36,083 nt of DNA from Bacteroidota bacterium (GTDB taxonomy: Bacteria > Bacteroidota > Bacteroidia > Bacteroidales > FEN-979). A program made the position numbers and the translations under genes. How positions within the stretch are numbered: position 1 is the stretch's first letter; each line of letters starts with the position of its first letter. Shown here piece by piece: positions 1 to 8,998 of this stretch. The notes beneath the pieces are model-generated. The model was not told the DNA's origin, made no database searches, and saw only the letters and a list, made by a program, of their open reading frames with translations. The stretch lies in NCBI GenBank assembly GCA_026391775.1, contig JAPLDK010000008.1, positions 1 through 36,083 on the forward strand. Reading direction: 5' to 3'.

Positions 1-384
1 CTCTCTGTTGTCAATGGCATTCCTGATAATGCGGTGGGCTGGATTTATACCGGGGAGGACTTCCACTTCCTTCAGGTCGATTTGCTTTGCAGTCATCTCA
101 ATCTGCAGATTTTGCAAGCCTTCTGTCAGAGGGAAGTTCAGTGATTCATATCCCACATAGGATAAAGCAAGGTACCTGGGCTTTTTTGTCCATCGGAAAC
201 GAAATTTCCCGTCAATATCGGTAGTCCCTCCGAACCCGTCTTCCTGCACAATATTGACAAATGCCAAAGGATTGTGGGTGCTTTTATCAAAAACTTTCCC
301 GCTTACACTATAAACATCCTGGGACCATGTATTAAAAGTAAAAAAGAAAAGGGCAGAAAACAGTAGAGTAAGGCGGTACTTCAT
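1..384 (-). CDS. DUF5686-type carboxypeptidase-regulatory-like protein, N-terminal part
   Basis: The first 128 codons of a gene read leftward and run off the window edge with no stop. The protein opens with a signal peptide (MKYRLTLLFSALFFF, then a WSQ/D cleavage-like site). Residues about 24-100 form a carboxypeptidase-D regulatory-like beta-sandwich, recognisable by VSGKVFDKST, PLAFVNIV, GGTTDIDGKF and LALSYVGYES. After it comes NPAHRIIRNAIDNRE, the conserved opening of the DUF5686 family of Bacteroidota outer membrane proteins. These are probably beta-barrel proteins related to TonB-dependent receptors by their N-terminal domain; no function is established from sequence. The gene is divergent from the outer membrane protein gene at 474, sharing an intergenic region of about 90 bp. 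The family call rests on the NPAHRII motif; the regulatory-like domain is certain. Confidence 0.82.
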   Translation of the reverse strand, partial: MKYRLTLLFSALFFFTFNTWSQDVYSVSGKVFDKSTHNPLAFVNIVQEDGFGGTTDIDGKFRFRWTKKPRYLALSYVGYESLNFPLTEGLQNLQIEMTAKQIDLKEVEVLPGINPAHRIIRNAIDNRE

Positions 385-473
385 CGGAAGAAATTTTTGA
401 ATGAGTAAATATACTAACAATGAATTTCGGATAAGAAAAATCTGTAATTTTCTCCTTTGAAAAACTAAGTGCT

Positions 474-1886
474 ATGATACGAAACATTACTATTTCTGTT
501 ATCTTGTTTTTTATTACAGTTCAGACATTTTCGCAGGACGACCATTACTGGACACAGCAGTTCGGTGCGATCAGCACCATCATGGGCGGGGCCGTCATCG
601 CCGGGGTCAGGGACAATACCGCCATTTATTATAACCCCGGAGCACTCGGGTTTATAGCTCACCCCTCCCTGTCGGTTGATGCCAACGTCTATAAAATCGA
701 TAAAATATTTATTGATGACGGGCTTGGCAATGGGGTGAACCTGAATTCCGCCCAGCTGAGTATTTATCCGCAGATCATTTCAGGTCTTGTAAACCTGGTG
801 AAAAATGACCGTTGGAAATTTTCCTATGCCCTGCTTACGCGGCATTACGCCAATGTGCTGATGAACACAAGGTATACCAACACTGATTTTGATCAAACCC
901 AGGTAGATCCCAACATGAAATTCATCGGTGCATTGGATTACAGTAACCAGCTCAATGAACAATGGCTGGGATTAGGGGTTGGGTACAGGATTAATGATCA
1001 CTTTAGCGTAGGAGGTACCCTTTTTATAAGTTATCGGGCCCAGAGTTACCAGCTGACTAATTATGTAAGGCTGGTGTATAAAGACGATACGACTGATGTA
1101 TTTGGCAGCATCAATAATGACCGGACATTAAAATACAAGACCTTTTCGGGCCTGTTAAAAATCGGAGCGGCCTATCAAACCGGGAAATGGAAATTCGGAT
1201 TTACCGTGACGACTCCTTCCATACAGGTTTATGGAAGCGGCGACATCCAGAGGGAGATGTCTTTAATCGCACTTGATACATCGGGTGGAGGAGGAGGCTA
1301 TGTCGTGATGGGAAGGAAAAGCGGGATATCTGCTAAATACAAGCGACCACTTTCGATAGGATTGGGTGTGGAATATGCCACGGCCAAAACCAGGATAGCC
1401 CTGAGCTGCGAATACTATACAAAAATTAAGATCTATCACCTGTTTGAACCTCAGTCAGACCCGTTTGTTTACCCGGATGGAGCCGATACGGGCAGTATTC
1501 ATAACGAACTTGAAAGTTTTCTTCATGTGCAGAATGCAGCTACCCCGGTATTTAATTTCGGACTGGGCTTCAGCCAGGACCTGAGCAGCAAATTAACCCT
1601 GTTGCTGGGATTCAGGACCGACTTTTCTGCTTATTCCCAGCCTGAGGAAGGAGACAACTTCCTGCATAATTCAGCAAGCTGGGACCTGTATCATTTTTCG
1701 GCCGGGGTTTCCTATCACCAGAAAAGAAATTCCGTGACCATTGGGTTTACATACAGCGCAAGTCCGGCCAAATCCATTGCCAAGAATGAAGATCTGGTTA
1801 TTCCTGTCGATTATTCAGGTAACCCGGTTGTTTACGCCCAGTCATTCGGTTTGGTCATCGGCTATACTTACTTTTTTCCTAAATAA
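474..1886 (+). CDS. FadL/OmpP1-like outer membrane beta-barrel protein
   Basis: A 470-residue exported protein with a signal peptide (MIRNITISVILFFITVQTFSQ, cleavage probably after FSQ). The mature start carries GGAVIAGVRDNTAIYYNPGA, the signature of FadL/OmpP1/TodX-like barrels, in which an N-terminal plug precedes a 14-strand barrel. The rest alternates hydrophobic and polar residues as amphipathic strands and ends in an aromatic strand (VIGYTYFFPK). Family members pass hydrophobic molecules across the outer membrane; the substrate here cannot be read. It lies only 6 bp before the RNA methyltransferase gene, so co-transcription is likely. Bacteroidota carry many such proteins, and some (PorV-like) work with T9SS; nothing here allows that assignment. 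Confidence 0.78.
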   Translation: MIRNITISVILFFITVQTFSQDDHYWTQQFGAISTIMGGAVIAGVRDNTAIYYNPGALGFIAHPSLSVDANVYKIDKIFIDDGLGNGVNLNSAQLSIYPQIISGLVNLVKNDRWKFSYALLTRHYANVLMNTRYTNTDFDQTQVDPNMKFIGALDYSNQLNEQWLGLGVGYRINDHFSVGGTLFISYRAQSYQLTNYVRLVYKDDTTDVFGSINNDRTLKYKTFSGLLKIGAAYQTGKWKFGFTVTTPSIQVYGSGDIQREMSLIALDTSGGGGGYVVMGRKSGISAKYKRPLSIGLGVEYATAKTRIALSCEYYTKIKIYHLFEPQSDPFVYPDGADTGSIHNELESFLHVQNAATPVFNFGLGFSQDLSSKLTLLLGFRTDFSAYSQPEEGDNFLHNSASWDLYHFSAGVSYHQKRNSVTIGFTYSASPAKSIAKNEDLVIPVDYSGNPVVYAQSFGLVIGYTYFFPK

Positions 1887-1892
1887 ACCCTG

Positions 1893-3062
1893 ATGCCTGA
1901 GAACCCTGACTCCATGCTGATGATCGCCAAGACGGTAAGCGGTCTTGAACCCATACTTAAAGCGGAGCTTGAAGCTATCGGGGCCTTGAACGCCGAAGTG
2001 ATGAACCGTTCGGTCAGCTTCGAAGGGGACAAGGCCTGCATGTATCGTGCCAACTACCTTTGCCGTTCGGCACTGCGCATTCTTCTGCCCGTTCATGTTT
2101 TTGAGATCAATATGCAGGAGGATCTTTACAGGGAAATAAAGGAGTTCCTATGGGAAGATCATCTTGATGCGGATTCCACCCTGGCTGTCGATGCCGTGAT
2201 CTCCTATACCGTTTTCACGAATTCCCAGTTCGTGGCTCAGAAGACAAAGGATGCCATTGTTGACAGGTTCAGGGAGAAGACAGGGAAACGGCCTTCGGTT
2301 GACCTTGACAATCCCACCCTCAGGATCAATGTTCACCTGTTTAAAAATACATGCACTGTTTCACTTGATTCATCGGGTCAGTCGCTGCATAAGCGGGGTT
2401 ACCGCAAACAAGCCGGGATTGCCCCGATTAACGAGGTCCTTGCAGCCGGGCTGATTCAGCTCACGGGATGGGACAGGAAGAAACCCCTGCTGGATCCCAT
2501 GTGCGGATCCGGTACATTTCTTATTGAAGCTGCCATGCTTGCTTCAGAGATACCTTCGGGTTATTTCCGAAGCGAATATGGCTTTATAAAATGGAAGGAT
2601 TTTGACCAGGCTCTTTGGGAGACTGTGAAATCTCAGGCCCAGGGCCTTATAAAACATCCGGAAGATATAAGGATCGTTGGCTTCGACAAATCGGTAATGA
2701 TCCTGAAGAAGGCTGTTGAGAATGTCGGCTTCGCCGGACTAGACCGTGTGATTTACTTGAAGCGGGCCGCGTTTGAGGACTCCATCCCGCCATCCGCCGA
2801 AGGCATTATCATTATGAACCCTCCTTATGATGAACGTATCCAGCTTGAAGACTCGGTTGCCTTTTATAAAATGATTGGGAACATACTCAAACGCAAATAC
2901 AGCGGATACAAGGCCTGGGTGATCTCATCGGACCTTGAAGCCATTAAGTTTATTGGGCTTAAGCCTTCCAAAAAGTTTAAGGTTTTCAACGGACCGCTGG
3001 AATGCAGGTTCCTGGGTTTCGACCTGTATGAGGGTAAAAAAACTAGTACTTTTGCTGACTGA
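1893..3062 (+). CDS. THUMP-domain class I SAM-dependent RNA methyltransferase (RlmL N-terminal-like)
   Basis: A 389-residue enzyme that probably adds an N2-methyl group to a guanosine in 23S rRNA, like the RlmL half of E. coli RlmKL. An N-terminal ferredoxin-like plus THUMP region (about 5-160) binds RNA. The catalytic Rossmann fold follows: motif I is DPMCGSGTFLIEAA (201-214), and the N6-adenine/N2-guanine signature is NPPYDERI (309-316). The C-terminal RlmK domain of the E. coli fusion is missing, which is usual in Bacteroidota. Another ATG lies 7 codons in (MLMIAKTVSG); the first ATG is kept because it sits directly after the upstream stop. An 18-bp gap precedes pfkA. The family is secure; the exact target base is inferred. 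Confidence 0.87.
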   Translation: MPENPDSMLMIAKTVSGLEPILKAELEAIGALNAEVMNRSVSFEGDKACMYRANYLCRSALRILLPVHVFEINMQEDLYREIKEFLWEDHLDADSTLAVDAVISYTVFTNSQFVAQKTKDAIVDRFREKTGKRPSVDLDNPTLRINVHLFKNTCTVSLDSSGQSLHKRGYRKQAGIAPINEVLAAGLIQLTGWDRKKPLLDPMCGSGTFLIEAAMLASEIPSGYFRSEYGFIKWKDFDQALWETVKSQAQGLIKHPEDIRIVGFDKSVMILKKAVENVGFAGLDRVIYLKRAAFEDSIPPSAEGIIIMNPPYDERIQLEDSVAFYKMIGNILKRKYSGYKAWVISSDLEAIKFIGLKPSKKFKVFNGPLECRFLGFDLYEGKKTSTFAD

Positions 3063-3080
3063 AATTAAAAATCAATACTT

Positions 3081-4061
3081 ATGCCTAGAGTTTCAAGAAT
3101 CGGAGTTTTTACATCGGGTGGTGATTCGCCAGGGATGAACGCCGCGATCCGCGCGGTTGTGCGAACAGCGATTAATGAAGGGATGGATGTTTTCGGGATC
3201 TTCCGCGGTTATGAAGGGATGATCGACGGACAGATCGAGCCCATGGAACGACATTCTGTTTCCAATATCATACAGAGAGGGGGCACCATCCTGAAATCGG
3301 CACGCAGCAAACGGTTTATGACCTATGAAGGCAGGCTTCAGGCATACCAGAACCTGGAAAGGAACAAAATCAACGGACTTGTCGCCATTGGCGGTAACGG
3401 GACCTTCACGGGGGCCCAGATCTTTGAAAAGGAGTTTAATATCCCTGTGGTGGGCTTACCCGGAACAATCGACAATGACCTTTACGGCACCGATTATACG
3501 ATTGGGTTTGATACTGCATCCAACACTGTAGTGCAGGCAGCCGACAAGATAAGGGATACTGCAACTTCGCATGACCGTTTGTTTTTCATTGAAGTGATGG
3601 GTAGGGACGCAGGCTACCTGGCTTTATGGAGCGGTGTTGCCACCGGGGCTGAGTTTATCCTTGTCCCGGAAACAAAAACATATATTGACAACCTTGCCAG
3701 GCTGCTCAAGCATGATATGCGCAAAAACAAAACCTCGGGCATAGTGATCGTGGCTGAAGGCGACGAAATGGGAGGCGCCTACGACATTGCAAGACAGGTG
3801 AAGGAAAGGCTGCCTGAGATCGATGCAAGGGTCACTGTTCTTGGCCATGTCCAGAGAGGTGGGTCGCCTACTGTTCATGACCGTATCCTGGCAAGTTGGA
3901 CGGGCTTCGAGGCCGTTCATGCCCTGATAGAAGGCAAGAGCAATATCATGATAGGAATTGAAAATAAAAAAATCACTTATACTCCATTCGAGGACGCAAT
4001 CAATAAGAAGAAACAGTTCAATTTTGGCGGACTGGAACTGGCGAGAATTCTGGCACTTTAA
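3081..4061 (+). CDS. pfkA: ATP-dependent 6-phosphofructokinase
   Basis: Phosphorylates fructose 6-phosphate to fructose 1,6-bisphosphate in the cytoplasm, the committed step of glycolysis. The 326-residue length matches the bacterial family (about 320). Visible motifs are GGDSPGMNAA (13-22) and the catalytic loop PGTIDND (127-133), where D131 corresponds to E. coli D127. Also present are TIGFDTA (140-146), the substrate loop MGRDAGYLA and the C-terminal GHVQRGGSPTVHDR. Glycines at the two positions that separate ATP- from PPi-dependent enzymes (the second G of GGNG, and the G of PGTIDND) point to ATP. The nucleotide loop reads GGNGT (104-108), where E. coli has GGDGS, so the Mg-linked aspartate is asparagine. 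The gene sits between the RNA methyltransferase and priA with short gaps. Confidence 0.95.
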   Translation: MPRVSRIGVFTSGGDSPGMNAAIRAVVRTAINEGMDVFGIFRGYEGMIDGQIEPMERHSVSNIIQRGGTILKSARSKRFMTYEGRLQAYQNLERNKINGLVAIGGNGTFTGAQIFEKEFNIPVVGLPGTIDNDLYGTDYTIGFDTASNTVVQAADKIRDTATSHDRLFFIEVMGRDAGYLALWSGVATGAEFILVPETKTYIDNLARLLKHDMRKNKTSGIVIVAEGDEMGGAYDIARQVKERLPEIDARVTVLGHVQRGGSPTVHDRILASWTGFEAVHALIEGKSNIMIGIENKKITYTPFEDAINKKKQFNFGGLELARILAL

Positions 4062-4089
4062 ATAGAGAAGTAGCGAAATAGCGAAAATT

Positions 4090-6576
4090 ATGTATGCCGA
4101 TGTCATCCTCCCTCTTCCATTGGCGGGTTTATACACCTATGCTGTCCCGCATGAATTTAATGATAAGGTAGGCATTGGATACCGGGTTGTTGTACAGTTC
4201 GGGAACAGGAAAATATATACAGCCCTTGTTCGCAGGCTCCACGGGGACGCTGATAAATCAAGAGCTTTTAAGGATATTCTATCGGTCCTCGACAGCGAGC
4301 CCCTGGTTAGGGAATGGCAGTTCCGTTACTGGGACTGGATGGCATCCTACTATGTATGCACAGTCGGAGAAGTGATGAATGCGGCCCTGCCTTCAGCATT
4401 CAAACTGGCGAGTGAAACCCGTATTGCCATTAATCCGGATTATATTAACGATTCGGTGATGCTGAACGAAAAAGAATTCAGCCTGGTCGAAACACTTTAC
4501 AACAGTAAGAAAAGTATTGAGATATCCAGGATATCGAAGATTATCGATCAGCAAAAGGTCATCCCTGTTGTAAAAACACTGATTGAAAAAGGAGTCGTTG
4601 TTCTCGAAGAAGAGGTGAAAGAGAAATACCGTCCGAAGAAAGAATCCTTAATCAGGCTAAGTGAATCATTATCCGGTGATGAGGCTCTTTTAAGGGAGCT
4701 TTTCGACCGTTTGGAACGCAGGGCCAAAAAGCAACTTGAAATCCTGATGACCTTCATGCAGCTTTCACGGTTTGGGATCGACCTTGTTCATGAAGTTAAG
4801 AAAAATGAACTCCTGAAGAAGTCGGGCTGTTCAGTGGCTGTCCTCGACAGCATGATAAAAAAGGACGTTTTTGAAGTCTATGAGAAAACGGCGGCCAGGA
4901 ACAAAGCCGAGCCTCCGGAATCAGACCCTGGTTCTATTACACTTACCAATCAGCAAACCCGTGCCATCGGTGAGATTCGCGATGCATGGACCGCAAAAGA
5001 CGTGGTGCTTCTGCATGGAGTCACCTCATCCGGCAAAACAGAAATTTACATTAAACTGATCAGTGAAACCCTTGAGAAAGGCAAACAGGTCTTATACCTT
5101 CTCCCTGAAATCGCCCTGACAACGCAGATAATCAACCGCCTTAGGAAATACTTCGGCGAAAGGGTAGGGGTTTACCATTCCCGTTTTAATGATGGGGAAC
5201 GGGCTGAAGTATGGAAACAGGCATCAATGGGGCCTGAAAGCCATGAAGGCAGCAGGTATTGTGACATCATTCTGGGCGCCCGTTCTGCAGCTTTTCTTCC
5301 CTTTGCCGATCTTGGCCTTGTTATCGTGGATGAAGAACATGATTCATCATTTAAGCAGATGGACCCTGCGCCACGCTATAACGGCCGTGATGCCGGCTTA
5401 TTCCTGGCCCATCTCCATGGAGCAAAGGCTGTGCTTGGTTCCGCTACCCCGGCCATTGAGAGTTACTACAATGCACAACAGGGGAAATATGCTCTCGTTG
5501 AGCTTGCCGAGCGTTTCGGCGAAATGGAACTGCCCCTGATCCAGCTTGTGAATATCAAAGACGAACTCCGGCGAGGGAGGATGAAAACGCATTTCTCAAC
5601 TATTCTTCTCGATCAGCTGACCGAAGCCCTGAAGAATGGGGAACAGGCTATTTTATTCCAGAACCGGCGGGGTTTTTCACTGAGGCTTGAATGCGAATCA
5701 TGCAACTGGATGCCAGCCTGCAAAAACTGTGATGTTACCCTGGTATATCATAAAAAGAGCAACCAGTTACGTTGTCATTACTGTGGCTATGTAACCCCCG
5801 TTCCATCCCTTTGCCCGGTTTGCCATAGCCCTGGAATTAAGATGAAGGGCTTCGGCACCGAGAAAGTGGAAGAAGAACTTGGTATTTTATTGCCTGAAGC
5901 AAGGATCGCCCGGATGGACCTTGATACCACCCGCAGCAAACATTCCCACCAGAATATCATCACTGGGTTTGAGGAGCAGAAGATCGATATACTGGTTGGA
6001 ACCCAGATGGTGACCAAAGGGCTCGATTTTGACCATGTGAGCACGGTTTGCATCCTGAATGCCGACAATATGCTGAGTTTTCCCGATTTCCGGTCCGAAG
6101 AACGAAGTTTTCAGCTGATGGCCCAGGTAAGCGGACGCTCGGGCCGGAAAAAGAAACGAGGCAAGGTGATCATCCAAACCTACAATCCGGCACATCCGAT
6201 AATTCAATCGGTTGTGAAACACGATTATTCCGGCATGTACAGCTACCAACTGGGCGAACGCAGGAAATTCAAATACCCGCCTTTTTACCGGCTTATCCTT
6301 TTAAAGGTCAAACACCGCGATGCCGAACTGGTTAACCGGGCGGCTTTGGACCTTGCAAAAAAACTCACAAAAGTATTCGGCAACCGAATACTTGGCCCGG
6401 AATACCCACCTGTGGCAAGGATCATGAACCAATACCTGAAACATATCCTGATTAAAGTGGAAGTTGAATCTTCTGTTCTATTGGCAAAATCAAGGCTGCT
6501 TGAAGTACGCGGGGCATTTTATCAGAACCCTGAATATCATCCTGTGAAGATCATTATCGATGTAGATCCCCAGTGA
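4090..6576 (+). CDS. priA: Primosomal replication restart helicase PriA
   Basis: An 828-residue 3'-to-5' DNA helicase that recognises stalled forks and reloads the replisome. The N-terminal 3'BD begins YADVILPLPLAGLYTYAVP. Walker A is GVTSSGKTE (310-318) and the Walker B/DEAH-type motif is DEEHD (414-418). Eight zinc-binding cysteines lie in CxxC-type pairs from residue 535 onward (CESC, CKNC, CHYC, CPVC), as expected for the PriA zinc insertion. Helicase motifs V and VI appear as GTQMVTKGLDF and QVSGRSGRKKKRG. The C-terminal domain ends VKIIIDVDPQ, typical of the family. The length slightly exceeds E. coli PriA (732), as in other Bacteroidota. The gene is 28 bp after pfkA and converges on the FtsB-like gene with 4 bp between stops. 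Confidence 0.97.
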   Translation: MYADVILPLPLAGLYTYAVPHEFNDKVGIGYRVVVQFGNRKIYTALVRRLHGDADKSRAFKDILSVLDSEPLVREWQFRYWDWMASYYVCTVGEVMNAALPSAFKLASETRIAINPDYINDSVMLNEKEFSLVETLYNSKKSIEISRISKIIDQQKVIPVVKTLIEKGVVVLEEEVKEKYRPKKESLIRLSESLSGDEALLRELFDRLERRAKKQLEILMTFMQLSRFGIDLVHEVKKNELLKKSGCSVAVLDSMIKKDVFEVYEKTAARNKAEPPESDPGSITLTNQQTRAIGEIRDAWTAKDVVLLHGVTSSGKTEIYIKLISETLEKGKQVLYLLPEIALTTQIINRLRKYFGERVGVYHSRFNDGERAEVWKQASMGPESHEGSRYCDIILGARSAAFLPFADLGLVIVDEEHDSSFKQMDPAPRYNGRDAGLFLAHLHGAKAVLGSATPAIESYYNAQQGKYALVELAERFGEMELPLIQLVNIKDELRRGRMKTHFSTILLDQLTEALKNGEQAILFQNRRGFSLRLECESCNWMPACKNCDVTLVYHKKSNQLRCHYCGYVTPVPSLCPVCHSPGIKMKGFGTEKVEEELGILLPEARIARMDLDTTRSKHSHQNIITGFEEQKIDILVGTQMVTKGLDFDHVSTVCILNADNMLSFPDFRSEERSFQLMAQVSGRSGRKKKRGKVIIQTYNPAHPIIQSVVKHDYSGMYSYQLGERRKFKYPPFYRLILLKVKHRDAELVNRAALDLAKKLTKVFGNRILGPEYPPVARIMNQYLKHILIKVEVESSVLLAKSRLLEVRGAFYQNPEYHPVKIIIDVDPQ

Positions 6577-6580
6577 TGGC

Positions 6581-6895
6581 TTATTTTTCTTTATTTGAGG
6601 CTGTATCAATGACAAGATAAAGGTCTTCATTATCCTTTTTCATCATGTATTTTTCCCTGGCAAAGCGTTCCAGTTCGGTCGAATCGGTAAGCAGCTTATG
6701 GGTGAGTATTGAATCCTTCTGGATCTCATCCATGTAAAAATGTTTTTCCTGCTGGAGATCATCCAGCTTATCACGGAGCTTGGCACGGGTAAACACATTG
6801 TTGCTGTCGAAGAATACCATCCATACAATAAAAGCTACCGTGATAAGGAAGTACTTATTGATAAAGATTTTCAGTATTTTTTTCAGTGTTTCCAC
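6581..6895 (-). CDS. FtsB/DivIC-type septum formation initiator
   Basis: A 104-residue bitopic membrane protein. A short cytoplasmic N-terminus (METLKKILKIFINK) precedes one transmembrane helix (about 14-28, YFLITVAFIVWMVFF). An extracytoplasmic coiled coil (about 38-75, RAKLRDKLDDLQQEK) follows, and then the family tail LERFAREKYMMKKDNED. That tail resembles the FAREKY(x)M(K)K element of FtsB/DivIC proteins, which bridge FtsL and FtsQ in the cell-division complex. It is the last gene of the minus-strand glyA/sixA/ppk1 run, 42 bp after ppk1, and faces priA. Which of the FtsB-like paralogues this represents cannot be told from sequence. Confidence 0.85.
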   Translation of the reverse strand: METLKKILKIFINKYFLITVAFIVWMVFFDSNNVFTRAKLRDKLDDLQQEKHFYMDEIQKDSILTHKLLTDSTELERFAREKYMMKKDNEDLYLVIDTASNKEK

Positions 6896-6937
6896 AGCAA
6901 TCCGGTTAAGCTGAAATCCGTTTCAAATATACAGGTC

Positions 6938-8995
6938 TTATTCCAGCTTGGCCTTGAGATAATTGTAAAACTCAAGCTGCGACCTTATTTTTGGTATGCG
7001 GCCATTCTTATACCTGTTGGCTTCCCGGCCTGAAATGAACCTGGCTTTCACGTTATCGGCAAGCTCTATATCAAGCATGTCTTTCAACTCTTTCTTAAGG
7101 TCGTTATCCTCAACCGGGCAGGCCACTTCTACCCGGTTGTCGAAATTGCGTACCATCCAGTCGGCCGAAGTAATATAATATAATGGGTTCCCCCCGTTGG
7201 CAAAGACCAATACCCTGGCATGTTCCAGAAATCGGTCTACAATGCTTATTCCTGAGATGTTGTCGCTGATGCCTTCAACCTCCGGCAACAGCACACATAT
7301 CCCCCTGATAATGAGTGTTATCTTCACACCTGCTGTACTGGCCCTGTAAAGCTTTCTTACGATGGTTTCATCGACCAGGCTGTTGAGCTTGATTATAACC
7401 CATGCTTCTTTCCCCGCCCTGGCATTTTTAATCTCCTTGTTCAGCAGTTTGATAAAGAAACTGCGCAAAGAGAAGGGTGAAACGATCAGCTTTTCGAATT
7501 TATAAGGTTTCAGGCTTGCCTCCATCATATGAAATGCATTCACCACGTCCTGGCATATCTCCTGGTTGGTTGTGAGCAGGCTCAGGTCGGCATAAATTTT
7601 TGCTGTATCCTCGTTGAAATTACCGGTACCGACGAGGGAATAGAAGAAGTCTTTATTGTTTTCCTTTCTGCGGATAAGGATCAGCTTACTATGCACCTTG
7701 AATCCCGGGATGCCGTGAATTACTTTCACCCCCTCCTCCCTGAGCCTCTGGGTCCAGTAAATGTTAGCCTCTTCATCGAAACGGGCCTGGAGTTCCATAA
7801 ACACGGTAACATATTTCCCGTTTCTGGCAGCATTAATAAGGGCATTAACAACACCGGAATTTTTTGCGGCCCGGTAAATGGTCATTTTGATGGAACGGAC
7901 TTTGGGGTCTATAGATGCTTCCCTCAGCAAGTCGATGATGTACTGGAAGCTCTGGTAGGGAAAGTTCAGCATGATGTCCTTTTGCTTCACAATCGACAGC
8001 ACGCTCCTGTTCTCGAGAAAATCCTTATGCTTCAGTGGAGGCATTGGTTCATACTGCAACTCCTTATGCCCCATGGTGGGGAAATTCATGAAGTCCTTGA
8101 AATTATGATACCTTCCTCCACCCCTGATAGGATCACTCTTGCGGATGTCGAGCCGTTTCAGCAGCAGTTTCAGCAGATCATCCGGCACGGCTTTGTCAAA
8201 TACAAACCTTACAGGGATGCCGCGTTTCCTCTGTTTCAGGCTGTCGCTGACAACTTCAAGAAAACTTTTGGAAACATCACTGTCAAAGTCAAGCTCAGCA
8301 TCCCTTGTGATCTTAACGGTATAGGCCGAGAAAGTATCGTAACCGAAGATCGAGAACACCTCCGACAGGCAGTAGCGGACTACGTCATCCAGCAGAATAA
8401 CATAATGATTTGCATCATCGGAAGGCAGGATGAGAAAACGGGAAACGCTTCGGGTGGGCAGTTCTATAATGGCATAATCATCTTTGACTTTACGGTCGGC
8501 ACTTCCCAGTTTTACAACAAGGTAAATGGATTTGTCAACCAGTGAAGAGATCTCCTTAAGGCTGCTGATCATGATTGGGAAAAGGCCGACACGTACCTGT
8601 TCCTGGAAATATTTCTTGACAAAACGGCCCTGTTCCTCATTCAGCAGGGTTTCGTCAATGATATATATACCATGTGACCTGAGTTCCCCTACAATCTCTT
8701 CATAAACCGACATGAATTCCTTTTCCTGCACCTGAACGATCTCAAAGATCTCTTTTAGCACTTTTCGGGGATTTACCGACGTGTCGTAGGGAAGCGTTTT
8801 AACCTTCAGCATCCGGTTCAGGGTGGCTACCCTCACACGAAAAAATTCATCCCTGTTGTTGGAAAAAATGCCAAGGAATTTAAGGCGTTCCAACAGGGGG
8901 TTGTAATGATCGGCTGCTTCCTGGAGTACCCTGCCGTTGAAATGAAGCCAGCTTATTTCCCGGTTTAATATTGGTAATTTGATCTTGGCAGCCAT
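6938..8995 (-). CDS. ppk1: Polyphosphate kinase 1
   Basis: Reversibly transfers the terminal phosphate of ATP to inorganic polyphosphate. The 685-residue length is very close to E. coli PPK (688). Domains in order are the N-terminal helical domain (LNREISWLHFNGRVL, 10-24), the head domain, and two phospholipase-D-like catalytic domains. The autophosphorylated histidine is H435 in KVHSKLILI, and the second catalytic histidine is H592 in FLEHARV. Both carry the same numbers as in the E. coli enzyme. Other landmarks are NFNEDTAKIYADLSL and the C-terminal SADWMVRNFDNRVEV. It starts 3 bp after the SixA-like phosphatase stop, so the two are almost certainly co-translated. All key residues are intact. 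Confidence 0.96.
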   Translation of the reverse strand: MAAKIKLPILNREISWLHFNGRVLQEAADHYNPLLERLKFLGIFSNNRDEFFRVRVATLNRMLKVKTLPYDTSVNPRKVLKEIFEIVQVQEKEFMSVYEEIVGELRSHGIYIIDETLLNEEQGRFVKKYFQEQVRVGLFPIMISSLKEISSLVDKSIYLVVKLGSADRKVKDDYAIIELPTRSVSRFLILPSDDANHYVILLDDVVRYCLSEVFSIFGYDTFSAYTVKITRDAELDFDSDVSKSFLEVVSDSLKQRKRGIPVRFVFDKAVPDDLLKLLLKRLDIRKSDPIRGGGRYHNFKDFMNFPTMGHKELQYEPMPPLKHKDFLENRSVLSIVKQKDIMLNFPYQSFQYIIDLLREASIDPKVRSIKMTIYRAAKNSGVVNALINAARNGKYVTVFMELQARFDEEANIYWTQRLREEGVKVIHGIPGFKVHSKLILIRRKENNKDFFYSLVGTGNFNEDTAKIYADLSLLTTNQEICQDVVNAFHMMEASLKPYKFEKLIVSPFSLRSFFIKLLNKEIKNARAGKEAWVIIKLNSLVDETIVRKLYRASTAGVKITLIIRGICVLLPEVEGISDNISGISIVDRFLEHARVLVFANGGNPLYYITSADWMVRNFDNRVEVACPVEDNDLKKELKDMLDIELADNVKARFISGREANRYKNGRIPKIRSQLEFYNYLKAKLE

Positions 8996-8998
8996 TTC

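Noticed and set aside
3624-4136. Minus-strand open frame of 170 codons over pfkA
   Set aside because: It is antisense to pfkA and the start of priA. Its sequence shows no domain and looks like a reverse-strand shadow.
7529-8545. Plus-strand open frame of 338 codons
   Set aside because: It lies wholly antisense to ppk1, which has all its catalytic residues. The translation has no recognisable domain.
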